Shown: positions 1 through 9,370 of the stretch, one piece after another | Position numbering within the stretch: the first letter of the stretch is position 1 | Layout: every line of letters begins with the position of its first letter | From: Otis tarda | Lineage: Eukaryota; Chordata; Aves; Otidiformes; Otididae | NCBI GenBank assembly: GCA_026413225.1 | Contig: CM048552.1 | Location: 164,808,053-164,872,052, forward strand | DNA length: 64,000 bases | Direction of reading: 5' to 3' | Program-made: the position numbers and the translations under genes | Notes under the pieces: model-generated | What the model saw: the letters and a program-made list of their open reading frames with translations, nothing else | Told to the model about the DNA's origin: nothing | Database searches by the model: none

Positions 1-183
1 CAAGACAGCTCATGGCTTGAGAAAAAAGTCAGGGAGATCACTTATCACCATCAGGGGCAAAACAGACTCAGTATGGGGAATATGAGTTTATTACTAATTA
101 AGACTTGGGTAGCAAGAAACAAGAAGATAAATATTAAAACAGCACCTTTCCTCCCCCTATTCCCAGGCTCGACTTTATATCTT
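1..183 (-). mobile_element. Avian ERV LTR, first part (split by nested LTR)
   Basis: The stretch with CAGCTCATGGCTTGAG, then AGGGAGATCAC, GGGGCAAAACAGACTC and CCCAGGCTC matches, in order, the copies at 29636 and 46696. It is the part of the LTR next to its retroviral 3' end, read antisense. The element begins outside the window on the left, so its end and target duplication cannot be seen. It stops at about 178-183, where an unrelated LTR has inserted, and resumes near 761. No gag, pol or env sequence adjoins it, so this is probably a solo LTR. Confidence 0.75.
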
Positions 184-760
184 TGTTGAAGACTAACTGA
201 AACTTAGCCAACACTAAGTAAGTCAAAGATGTTCTTTGTGTGTGACAAGCTAACAAGTAGAGGACACCTAATCTCCTCTAATCAGAAGAATAACATTTCA
301 GTACACTTTAACCAAGGACATTCATCCAATTAAACCTTCAGAAGAATATTTAATCAGAATGTTTTGAAGATGCTTTGTGTTTGGTGCCAACTACTGAAGA
401 AACTGGGGGAAAGATAATTCCGGCGGGAGTCACCATGACTACTGACACACGGACCATCTACTCAGCTCATATCACTGACTCAAAAGAAATAGGCAGAGTA
501 ACAGGACTGAGTATGTGCACTAATTTACATGCTAAGTAATAAATCATTTAATGAATCATTTAATAGAATATTAATACGTATATATATATTAGAAACTTGA
601 ACATGTAAAAGTTTTGTGTATAAATATACTGCAGATGGTCTCGCTTGTGGTGCTTCATTTGTGGGAGACCACTGAGCACTCAGACTTGTGCAAACCTGAA
701 ATAAACTACCAATGTCTCTCCTGAATGTGTGATTATTGGCTTATTGCACACCGGGCAACA
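184..760 (+). mobile_element. Solo LTR nested inside the older LTR
   Basis: The block starts TGTTGAAG and ends GGGCAACA, so the ends form a 5-bp inverted repeat (TGTTG/CAACA), as expected of a retroviral LTR. AATAAA lies at about 701-706, a fitting place for a polyadenylation signal ahead of a short U5, which sets the plus orientation. It interrupts an antisense LTR whose halves lie at 1-183 and 761-1226. A clean flanking duplication is not visible: ATCTT at 179-183 recurs at 766-770, offset by five bases from the expected position. I do not recognise the family. Length, 577 bp, is usual for an avian LTR. Confidence 0.6.
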
Positions 761-1226
761 AATTCATCTTTTTCAGATGACACCTTCATCCCCAACTCCT
801 CTACCTCCTTCCACCCCAGAGTGGCACAGGACAAAAAAAAATGGAGCTGTGGTCAGTTCATAACATCTCTCTGCTGCTCCTTCCTCATACTTTTCTCCAG
901 GGTTGGCTGGACTTTCCACAGGCAGCAGAAAATATCTACTCCACCATGGAGCTCCTCCTTTTCTTCAGGCTTTGATCTTCCATCTGCTCTTTCTCACACT
1001 TTTTGTCCCAACCTCCTCTCTCTCCATGGCATTTTTGCCCTTTCTTAAACATGTTTTCCCTGAGGTGCCACTATCTTGGCTGAGGGGCTCAGCTATGCCC
1101 TGCGGTGGGTCTGCTGGAGCTGGCTGGAGCCAGCAGCGTCCAGCATGGGGAGGTCTCAGTCTTTCCTCACAGAGGCCACCCCTGCAGCCCTCCAATACCA
1201 AAACTTTGGCACTTACACCCAATACA
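761..1226 (-). mobile_element. Avian ERV LTR, second part
   Basis: This continues the LTR begun at 1. It contains TCCTCTACCTCC-like sequence, GGTCAGTTCATAACA, TCCTCATACTTTTC, CCTTTCTTAAACATG, and an end close to CCAATACA at 1219-1226. The same landmarks occur in the same order at 46,990-47,578. Read on the minus strand, the retroviral 5' end TGTATTGG is here and a degraded TATA-like TTAAGAAAGG follows. The short open frames on both strands across this stretch are not conserved between copies and are not genes. Confidence 0.8.
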
Positions 1227-1361
1227 CTTTAATAGAGCAAATCTTTGCTGATTTCATAAAGGGCAAGACCACCTTCTCCTCTATTATTTGTTCTTGCAAT
1301 ATCCTTTGTTCTTCACTATTTTTTGTTCAGTCATATGGTGAATGGAATTTTTTTTTTGAAT

Positions 1362-1479
1362 GGAAATGAATGGTGAATGGAAATGGAATTTTTTTCTATT
1401 AAAGACTATCCTCTGATTCTATTCTGGAAATGAATGGTGAATGGAAATGGAATTTTTTTTCTGTTAAAGACTATGCTCT
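1362..1479. repeat. Tandem duplication, 64-bp period
   Basis: Two copies begin GGAAATGAATGGTGAATGG at 1362 and 1426. Each continues through a T-run to TTAAAGACTAT(C/G)CTCT. A further partial start, GTGAATGGAATTTT, lies just upstream at about 1339. The copies differ by a few substitutions and T-run length, so the duplication is fairly recent. Confidence 0.85.
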
Positions 1480-2490
1480 CCACCCCCCCACACAGCAGGA
1501 GAGAAAGAGAAGAGGCCAGAGATGAGGACCACTGCATTTAATGGCAGAATAGACTTACTTCAAATGAAAATAATGCAATGCTAAATTTTAATGTGGCAAG
1601 TCTTCAGCATCAGTTAATAAAGACAGATAAGAAGTATTCTTTCCTCATCACTGAGTAGGTCTTTCTGATATCATTCATCATTCTATGATTCTAGGATTCT
1701 ATGATCATTTACCTTGTTTATTTTTTCCTAAATCACTCTGTAGAATGATCATCTTATAAGAACTCTCAATTCACACATCATGTATCATCTGTCTTGTGGC
1801 TCCTTTTCTCTTCTCTTACCAGATAATGAAAACTTACAGGCATTTATCAACCACAGAACTTCTAAATGCCATGGAAACATTTCAGATCCAGTAAAAGAAC
1901 TAAATGCCACTTATATATTCCATTGGGAAAAATAGTAATAAGATATGCACACTGTGCCTGTGACTAACATGTAGCAGACAAACCCCAGCTTACAATTTTA
2001 AACACAGGAAATAAATACTGAAAGTTCTGGTGAAAGAATTGAAGACAGAGACTCAGAGGCTGATGAATAGAAGATATTTCTAAGTTAAATCACCATTTAA
2101 AAAAAAAGTAGATAATAAAATACATGCTTTTTCATGGTTGAATTATCAAAATAAAGCTTTTTATCTTCACTAAGCTGACAGTGCTATTAGAACTCAGACC
2201 AGAATATAATGAAGTCATCAGTTCTTTATGTGATGGATCTAGTCCATCTGTCCATAAACCTTCTTGTTGAGTTTGTTATTAATCTTTTTTTTTTCTTTCA
2301 TGTGCAACCTCTTCAAAAGGAAAGTAAAAGAAAATCCTTGCTCTGAATCTCCACAGTATTTGGTGTCATGGAGACAGAAAACAAAAAGACTTGAATATAA
2401 TCTGTAACTATCATATAAAACAACAGACAAAAACTGAGTGGATTAAAACAAAAACACAAGCAAACCCTGAAACAGTTATTAATCCATAGC
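1480..2490. other. AT-rich sequence, nothing identified
   Basis: No repeat family, open frame of note or RNA gene is recognisable. A ATTCTATGATTCTAGGATTCTATG-like motif at about 1681-1703 resembles an isolated CR1 tail, but no CR1 body is attached. Confidence 0.5.
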
Positions 2491-3270
2491 TGTAGGAGAC
2501 CAACTGACCAAGGCTAACTTGTGATCCCCTGGAGACGGGAACTGGTTTTGCTCAGAAGGATGGGCACAACAGCAGGAGGCAAAGCTTGGTAAGGGAATGG
2601 GGTGCTCCCCCACCCCCGGAGCCTTTTCCAAAATCTGTCTCAAACACTCACAGAGCAGAACAGTTGCCATGACATTGCAACAAGGTGTGGCTACGGGATG
2701 GAACCTTGTAGAGATAAGGTGGCCTTGCCTTAGCCCATTACCACATTTCTCACATTTCTAAAGATACCATGTCCACTGAGTGAACTTTGCCTCATTGCCG
2801 AAATGCATATTCCAAGTGACACCTCCGAAAATGTAAATGAATGTTTAGGAGATCATGCTAAGTTGCATCATCTGTAACCCAGACTACATCATGCTAGATG
2901 TCACTTAACTCTACCCAGATCATGCTAAGCATCACCTACAGTAGGAGGGACAAATTACTTTGACAAGAAGCATTGACTCCTAACAAAGAGTAGGATTTTC
3001 TGGATGAGCGCTCCTACAGCCAGAGACCCCTGTTGACTGGACCAATGCTGGAGCCCGGACTGGTGATCTCTCTCTCTCTCCTCTTTCTTCTTACTCTTTT
3101 ACCTTTCTATTCTGGTAAGAACACAAGGCATAAAACCCTCACATACGTGGTAAGCTTTTGCTGGCTGTCCCCTCAGACAGCGTTGAAAACCTGCAGCTGC
3201 AAATATGTAATTCATATATGATCCAGATGTAAAATTAAACATCCCAGAATGAGATCCAGCACAATCTGAA
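2491..3270 (+). mobile_element. LTR-like element, family not identified
   Basis: The block starts TGTAGGAGACCAACTGACC. It is richer in GC than its surroundings and runs through GGAGCCCGGACTGGTGATC, a CT-rich stretch near 3066-3110, and GGCATAAAACCCTCAC at about 3128. That order (TG start, promoter-like middle, pyrimidine tract, possible polyadenylation region) is like an ERVL-type LTR, and I have a memory of similar bird repeats. The right edge is uncertain and no target duplication was found. The short open frames inside it are not convincing genes. Confidence 0.38.
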
Positions 3271-4275
3271 TAACATGCAGAGCCACTCAGAGCTAGCTAA
3301 TAGAGTTGTCTCTCTCTCTCTCCTGTGACTTTTTAGTAATTTTCAACCTTTTCTGCTGACTAGCTCAACAATGAGAAAGAAAGATTGATCCATCCTGTGG
3401 AATGTCTTACCTTCAAAGAGAAGCTTATCTCTACATTAACCACAAATAAATGCAAATGACAATCTAAGTTAGCTATGAGATGCTAAAGTTGAGTGAGATG
3501 AATCCCACATCCTATAGTAACTGGTGAACAGAAATAGAAAGAAAGAAAGATAATGTCTATCAAGATACTAAATTAATTCCTAATGTTTCTTACAGACTCT
3601 GTGTGGTCAAACAATTAAATCAATATAGATCTAACAACTTTTAAGGTTGAAATAGTTGATTCTCACTCAACTTGACTTTCTCTGTTATTTACAACAGAAT
3701 CTGGAATTCAATAGTCCATATTCTTCTGTTTCTTTTGAGAAAAATGATTTGCCAGATCTCAATGATTTTCTCATTTTACAATTGAAGAAATAAAACAGGA
3801 AGGGTGGAATTCATCTATCCTAACCTAAGTGTCTAGAAGTTTTATACTGGAGACTAACATTGCATGTGCTCACTGTCTGTATTGCCAATTAAGAAAAATA
3901 GGTATTTTTTTCACAGAGGAATTCAACTCATCTCTCTCAGATCTTAGGAAATACAAAGACAGCCTAGGATAACTAAGTTAGACTTAGGCATTTAAATTTT
4001 TGTCATCTAAAAATTAGGTGACATTAATCTCACTAGTCAGAACAATACAGGCTTTCTTCTCACCATTGACTGACTTCTGCCAGTTTGAAAATGCTAATAA
4101 TGCTGGTGCATGTCTCATCTGCCCAGACAATAAACAGAGACACTTAATGATTAGTTCTCTGAATCTTTTAATTTGTTAATCCATTGTAATGCCTCAGAAT
4201 TTATTCTCCTCTGTTCTAAACAATGTTCATGACTATGCATTTTCTTTATGGTTATATAACCTTCTGTGAGTGCTT
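3271..4275. other. AT-rich sequence, nothing identified
   Basis: Contains short CT and GAAA microsatellite-like runs (about 3306-3322 and 3537-3550). No gene or identifiable mobile element. Confidence 0.5.
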
Positions 4276-4908
4276 GCAGCACAAATAATGCCAACCGCGT
4301 CCTGGGCTGCATCAAAAGAAGCGTGGTGAGCAGGTTGAGGGAGGTAATTCTCCTCCTCTGCTCTGCTCTCGTGGGACCCCACCCAGAGTACTGTATCCAG
4401 CTCTGGAACCCCCAACATAAGAAGGACATGGACCAGTTGGAGACAGTCCAGAGGAGGGCCACAAAGATGATAAGAGGGCTGGAGCACCTCTCCTATGAGG
4501 ACAGGCTGAGAGAAACTGGGGCTGTTCAGCCTGGAGAAGAGAAGACTCTGGGAACACCTTATAGTAACCTTGCAGTACCTAAAGGGTAGGTCTTTTCTTA
4601 GGGTGGGTCTTTTCTTGTCTTTTCTTATAGAAAAGACAAGGAGAAACATTTTAGCAGGGCCTGTTGTGACAGGATGAGGGGTACTAGTTTTAAAATCAAA
4701 GGAGGTAGATTCAGATTAGACATTAGGAAATTTATTTTTTTTTTACAACGAGGACGGTGGAACACTGGAACAGATTTCCCAGAGAGGTGGTAGATGCCTC
4801 AACCCTGGAAACAGGGATCTAGTTGAAGATATCCCTGCTGCTTGCAGGGGGGGTGGACTACATGACTTTAAAAGATTCCTTTCAACCCAGACTATTCTAT
4901 GATTCTAT
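4276..4908 (+). mobile_element. CR1 LINE, 5'-truncated, 3' half
   Basis: Plus-strand CR1 covering the last part of ORF2 and the 3' UTR. The frame with [29 protein letters not shown] and YEDRLRE is the standard CR1 ORF2 C-terminal end. It is followed by CAGGATGAGGGGTA, AGATTAGACATTAGGAAA, GGAACACTGGAACAG and the tail CTATTCTATGATTCTAT. The reading frame breaks in the middle, where 4585-4637 contains a CTTTTCTT-repeated insertion with a hairpin. It is dead, as 5' truncation is normal for CR1. It meets another CR1 tail to tail at 4909-4914. Confidence 0.95.
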
Positions 4909-4931
4909 AAAAGCATAGAATCATAGAATAG
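4892..4931. repeat. 17-bp perfect inverted repeat at the CR1-CR1 tail junction
   Basis: Arms are 4892-4908 (CTATTCTATGATTCTAT) and 4915-4931, with a 6-base loop. It arises because two CR1 tails face each other. Such an arrangement could form a hairpin in single-stranded DNA. Confidence 0.95.
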
Positions 4932-5875
4932 TTTGGGTTGGAAGTGATCAATGGAAGTTCATTTAGTTCACATTTAGTCCAACTGTCCTGCAAGGAGCAG
5001 GGACATCTTCACCTAGATTAGATTGCTCAGAGTCCCATCCAACCTGGCCTTGAATATTTCCAGGGATGAGGCATCTACCACCTCTCTGGGCAACTTGTTG
5101 CAGTGGTTCACCACCTTCAATGTAGACATTTTTTTTCCTGATATCTAATGTAAATCTACCCTCTTTAATTTAATACCATTTTCCCTTGTCATATCACAAC
5201 AGGTCCTGATAAAAAGTTTGTCCTCATCTTTTATATAAGCCCCTTGAAAATATTGTAGTATCTAAATAACATGTTCCTGAGCCTTCTCTCTTCCAGGCTG
5301 AAGAGCCCCAACTCTTTCAGCCTGTCTTCATAGGAGAAATGCTTCAGCCCTTTGATCATCTTTGTCACCTTCCTATTTTTGGGGGCTCCAGAGCTGTATG
5401 CAGTACTCCAGATAGGGTCTCACAAGAGCAGAGCAGAGGGAAGAATCACCTCCCTTGACCTGCTGGCTGCACTCTTCTTGATGTAGCTCATGATGCACTT
5501 GGCTTTCTGGGCTGCAAGCGCCCATTGTCATGTTGAGCTTCTCAGGCACCAGCACATCCAAGTCCTTCTTCTCAAGGCTGCTCTCAATCCATTCTCCATT
5601 CACCCTATATTTGTGCTTGGGGTTGCCCTGATTGATGTGTAGGAACTTGCACTTGGCCTTGTTGAATTTAATGAGGTTTGCATTAGCCCACCTCTCCAGC
5701 CTGTCAAGGTTCCCCTGGATGGCATCTCTTTCCTCAGCGTTTCAACCACACCACACAGCTTGGTGTCATTGGCACACCTGCTGAGGGTGCACTCAGTCCC
5801 TCTGCGCCAACAAAGATCTTACACAGTGTTGGTCCCAATAGCGACTATTGAGGAACACCACTTGCCACTGCTCTG
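4915..5875 (-). mobile_element. CR1 LINE, 5'-truncated, minus strand
   Basis: Reading from the tail on the plus strand: ATAGAATCATAGAATAG, GGGTTGGAAG, TCCAACCTGGCCTTGAA, AGGGATGAGGCATCTACC, then the complement of ORF2 through TTGCACTTGGCCTTGTTGAA and GGTGTCATTGGCA, stopping within the reverse transcriptase near 5875. Several stops and indels show it is inactive. The 5' end is truncated, as is typical. This copy is more diverged from the CR1 at 36408 than that one is from its family, so it is probably older. Confidence 0.95.
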
Positions 5876-6450
5876 CATCTCTTCTTGTTTCATAAAAACA
5901 GTTTGTTTTTCAGAAAGATAAATTAATTGAGAGTTAAAATTTAATCTCTGAACATCCAGTGAGTTGTTACAAACTTTCAGGAATAATCATAGAAATTTGA
6001 AGCAGTTAGAAAGTTATAAATAAGCTTTACAATTTCTTATACATACCTCAGGAATGGAGGGAATCATCTGCAAAGATGCAAAACATCTTTTGTTTCTGTG
6101 ATGTCTGCACATTAGTCCTGAAGTATATGAAAGGTTTAAAATTATATATTTCACAGCTGCAGGGCATCTAACATTACTTATTTTGCCTAGAAATACAATT
6201 TTTAGAATGAGAAAATGTAACACTCCTTTTTTTTTTTTAACTAAGATGATACTATGATTTTTAACTAATAGGAGTGAGAATGATAGAGCTAACGGCCAAG
6301 TAGAGCATGAGGGATATTACATGAGGGAGATTTAAAAAAAAAAAAATTTTTTTCTTTGTAGCAACTGTCCTAAAAGATGAGAGATAAAAAAAAAATAAAA
6401 CACATGACCTTGACTTCCATACACAACCTTCAGTTCAAATTTTTTTTGCA
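5876..6450. other. AT-rich sequence, nothing identified
   Basis: Contains poly-T and poly-A runs at about 6225-6238 and 6333-6352. No gene or mobile element seen. Confidence 0.5.
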
Positions 6451-6581
6451 TATTAATATATACTCAATATAAGAACAGAAAAATAATATATATTAATATA
6501 TATTAATATATATATTGTATATATATTAATATATATAATAATATATATTAATATATACTCAATATAAGAACAGAAAAATAA
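6451..6581. repeat. AT-rich repeat with a 36-bp direct repeat at its ends
   Basis: The sequence TATTAATATATACTCAATAT followed by AAGAACAGAAAAATAA occurs at 6451-6486 and again at 6546-6581, 95 bp apart. Between them are about 60 bases of TATTAATATA repeats. The middle is largely self-complementary and could fold back on itself. Confidence 0.9.
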
Positions 6582-9004
6582 CTGGCATGGGAACTTTTAA
6601 TAGCCTACTAAAAAAAAAAATACAACTCATGTCTGAGAAACTTTAAGTATTGTGAAGACAAGGGAATATCTGGCAGAGAAGTTTCATCTTAAAACTTGTA
6701 AGTCTGATTAGCAAATAAAATGTCAAAGTAGAGTAACAATTATGTTTTCAACAGACCAGAATAAAGACTAGCAGAAGAACCAAAGTGAAAGAGCTTTTTT
6801 CCAAAGACACAGTGTTTTCAGTGGAAGTGACAGGGCTGCTCAACATCTGAACAGAACTTAGTGCATCACATATATTCTAAATCACATTTCTATTCAAATG
6901 AAAAATAAAAGACAACAATCAACATTAATTAACTCCCACATATAGAGAGAATGAAACCAAAGTGTGCATTAATGTAAGCTCACGTCAGAAATATGCAGCA
7001 AACTAAGGTGGAAAAAAATAATAATAAGGTACCTTTCAAGAGATCTTATTCTAATTTAAGCTGAACCCCTCCGACCTTGTCAAACTGAATACTTTCATTT
7101 ACTCATCACTTCTATTACCTAATCACTCATTTTCTTTTCTTACCCACTAATGATTAGCAACTCAGTGGCCTAAATGCTTATTTGAGTTTTATGTTTTGTC
7201 TCCTGGGTTTAAAACCAAATCTTGTGCGAACAATATTTCTCTATATTTCCAGCTTAGCATCAGAATACTATTTCGTGGAGGACTTTAGCATTTGAATCTG
7301 TCAAAAGAATTTTGTATTGAAAATATATATGAATAATGGAAAAGGGAAGATGGGAAATGTCACTATTTCTTGAATATAAAGAATTTTCCAGTGGAATTTC
7401 AATCAATGTAGTTTTGCATTATGCTTTTTCTCTTAAGTCTTACATTGCTGACTACTGTTGACCTCAGAATTGAAACAATCCTATGCAAATTATCAGTAGG
7501 CCTTCAAAAAATACACCTTAAGACTTATTTTTGAACAGATGTGTGTGCAACTAGAACATGCAGTCCTTGATGTGTTTGCAAACTTTTTTCTTGTTGGATT
7601 CTACTATTTGATCATTTTCATCCTCCATACACAAAACCTCTACTACCTGCTGTAAGCACAGCAGGTTCTGTGCTGATGCGTGAAATACAGCTAACTTCCT
7701 CAAACTGCCATTTTTTTTTCACTTCCTTTCTGAGGATCTTGATACCCTGAAGAATTAAATACAGCTTCATCAGACTATGCAGGCTGGCCAAGTTGTTCTC
7801 TAGTGAATCAAGAATACTGTATGTTGACCCTTTATATCTAGTGTTCAATATATTGGCAATTTTCAAACTTTAATAAGACTTGAATTTTAGTAGTCATATC
7901 TATCAGGTTTCTGTCTGTGAAATTTTTCTATTTAAAAGAAAATGCTTTACACTAGTTTAATAGAGTGAGGTATGGAAATAAATGAGATTGTTCATAGTCT
8001 CACTACTCTGTAAGATACAAAAACTTAATTGCTTTTGATTAGGAAAATAAGGGAAGAAGGTGCTTGTGAAAACTTTCTAAAATGCGATTTTAAAAATATG
8101 TCTGTTTGTAGTGGGTTTCTAGCAAGAATGAGAGGATGGATCTGAAAGCAAGACTGTCAGGAATATCCTCATACAGTCATCCTCAGTTTTTGTGCTGTTT
8201 TGTAGCTTCTGTCACTAATAACTCTTCTGCCTGGAAAAAAAGAATATCAGTGATGAATACTGACCATGGTTGCAATGTTATGCTATAAAACAGCAACATT
8301 TATGTTACAGAGCTTAACCAAAAACAAAACTGTTTTTCAAACTGTAACCATAATAACTATGTCAATTTTTTTCTCCCATTGTTCTTTTAGTCATCACAGA
8401 TTTATGCTCATTTTTTTTCGAGGTACACAATAATTGTCATTGATTTGCGAAAATACATCATGCAGTTGGAAACACTCATATTTAAGTTTTAAATACGAAA
8501 AAAATCTCACAAGATTGTGTAAGTCATGTACCAGAAATCGATTTCTGATAAGACATAAGCCATCTAAAAGTTAGGGGAAAGTGAAACTTTTAATTTGCGG
8601 AGTGCCTTTATTGATTGAGGAAAGAATGAAACTTGAGCCAACCTGGAACAGCTCATGTAAGCTTTCAATAACCCTCTATCTGAGACTGAAAGTTCATCAA
8701 AGCTAACATAATTATCCAGGGAATTTTTCACATTTAGTGGTACATAAAGGTATTATGTTGCTAGTATTCATATTTTGCTTTTTTTTTGTTTCGTTGGTTG
8801 GTTTTTTCTTTTGCTCCTCCAGCTGTCATGACCTAGACTAGGTTTCAGACTCATAAATTAAGATATCCACAGAGTTGAAGTCACTCAGGGATCAGAGTAA
8901 ATAAACTCACTATAGGCATTGGAAAGACAGTAGTAAGAGATGCTCATCTTACTCTGAAGGAGATACCTACACTGAGGCAGTTGGGGGCTTACACAAGATG
9001 TGTA
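6582..9004. other. AT-rich sequence, nothing identified
   Basis: An 82-codon frame on the minus strand at 7618-7866 has no motif I recognise and no support. No repeats of note. The right edge passes into a degraded CR1. Confidence 0.5.
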
Positions 9005-9370
9005 AGGAGAGACAGAGGGAAGTGGGATTGTTCTGCCTGAAGAGAGAAAACTAAGGGGGATCTAGTTTTCTTTTTCCAATACCTATCTGGTAAGAAGAAG
9101 GAGTGTTATAGGGAAGACCAGACCAGAACCTTCTCAGAGATGCATAACAACACAATTCTGTCTAGAAGAAAGGGCAGGGAGAGATCATAAAGAGAGTGGA
9201 ATAAGCTGCCCAGAGAGGTTAGGTATTCTACCTTCTTGGACATATTCAGACTTCTATTGAACAAGGCCCTGAACAGCATGATACAACTTTGAAGTTAACT
9301 CTTGTTTGAGCAAAGGTATGGACTAGATGACTTCAAGAAATAATTTCCGATGTCAGCTATGACTTCAAAT
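9005..9370 (+). mobile_element. Old degraded CR1 remnant
   Basis: Landmarks of the CR1 3' region survive in order: GTGGGATTGTTCTGCCTGAAG, then CCCAGAGAGGTTAGGTATTC, then GGTATGGACTAGATGACTTC. These correspond to the ORF2 end, the CCCAGAGAGGT motif and the 3' UTR just before the tail. Similarity is low, and the ATTCTATG tail itself is gone. An ancient copy. Confidence 0.7.

Noticed and set aside
1681-1703. Isolated ATTCTATGATTCTAGG-like motif as a CR1
   Set aside because: The tail motif is present, but no CR1 3' UTR body can be traced next to it, so I did not list it as an element.
2479-2670. 63-codon minus-strand frame
   Set aside because: It lies across the left end of the LTR-like block and has no motif.
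7618-7866. 82-codon minus-strand frame
   Set aside because: Charged-rich, but no recognisable domain or conserved context, and chance is plausible.
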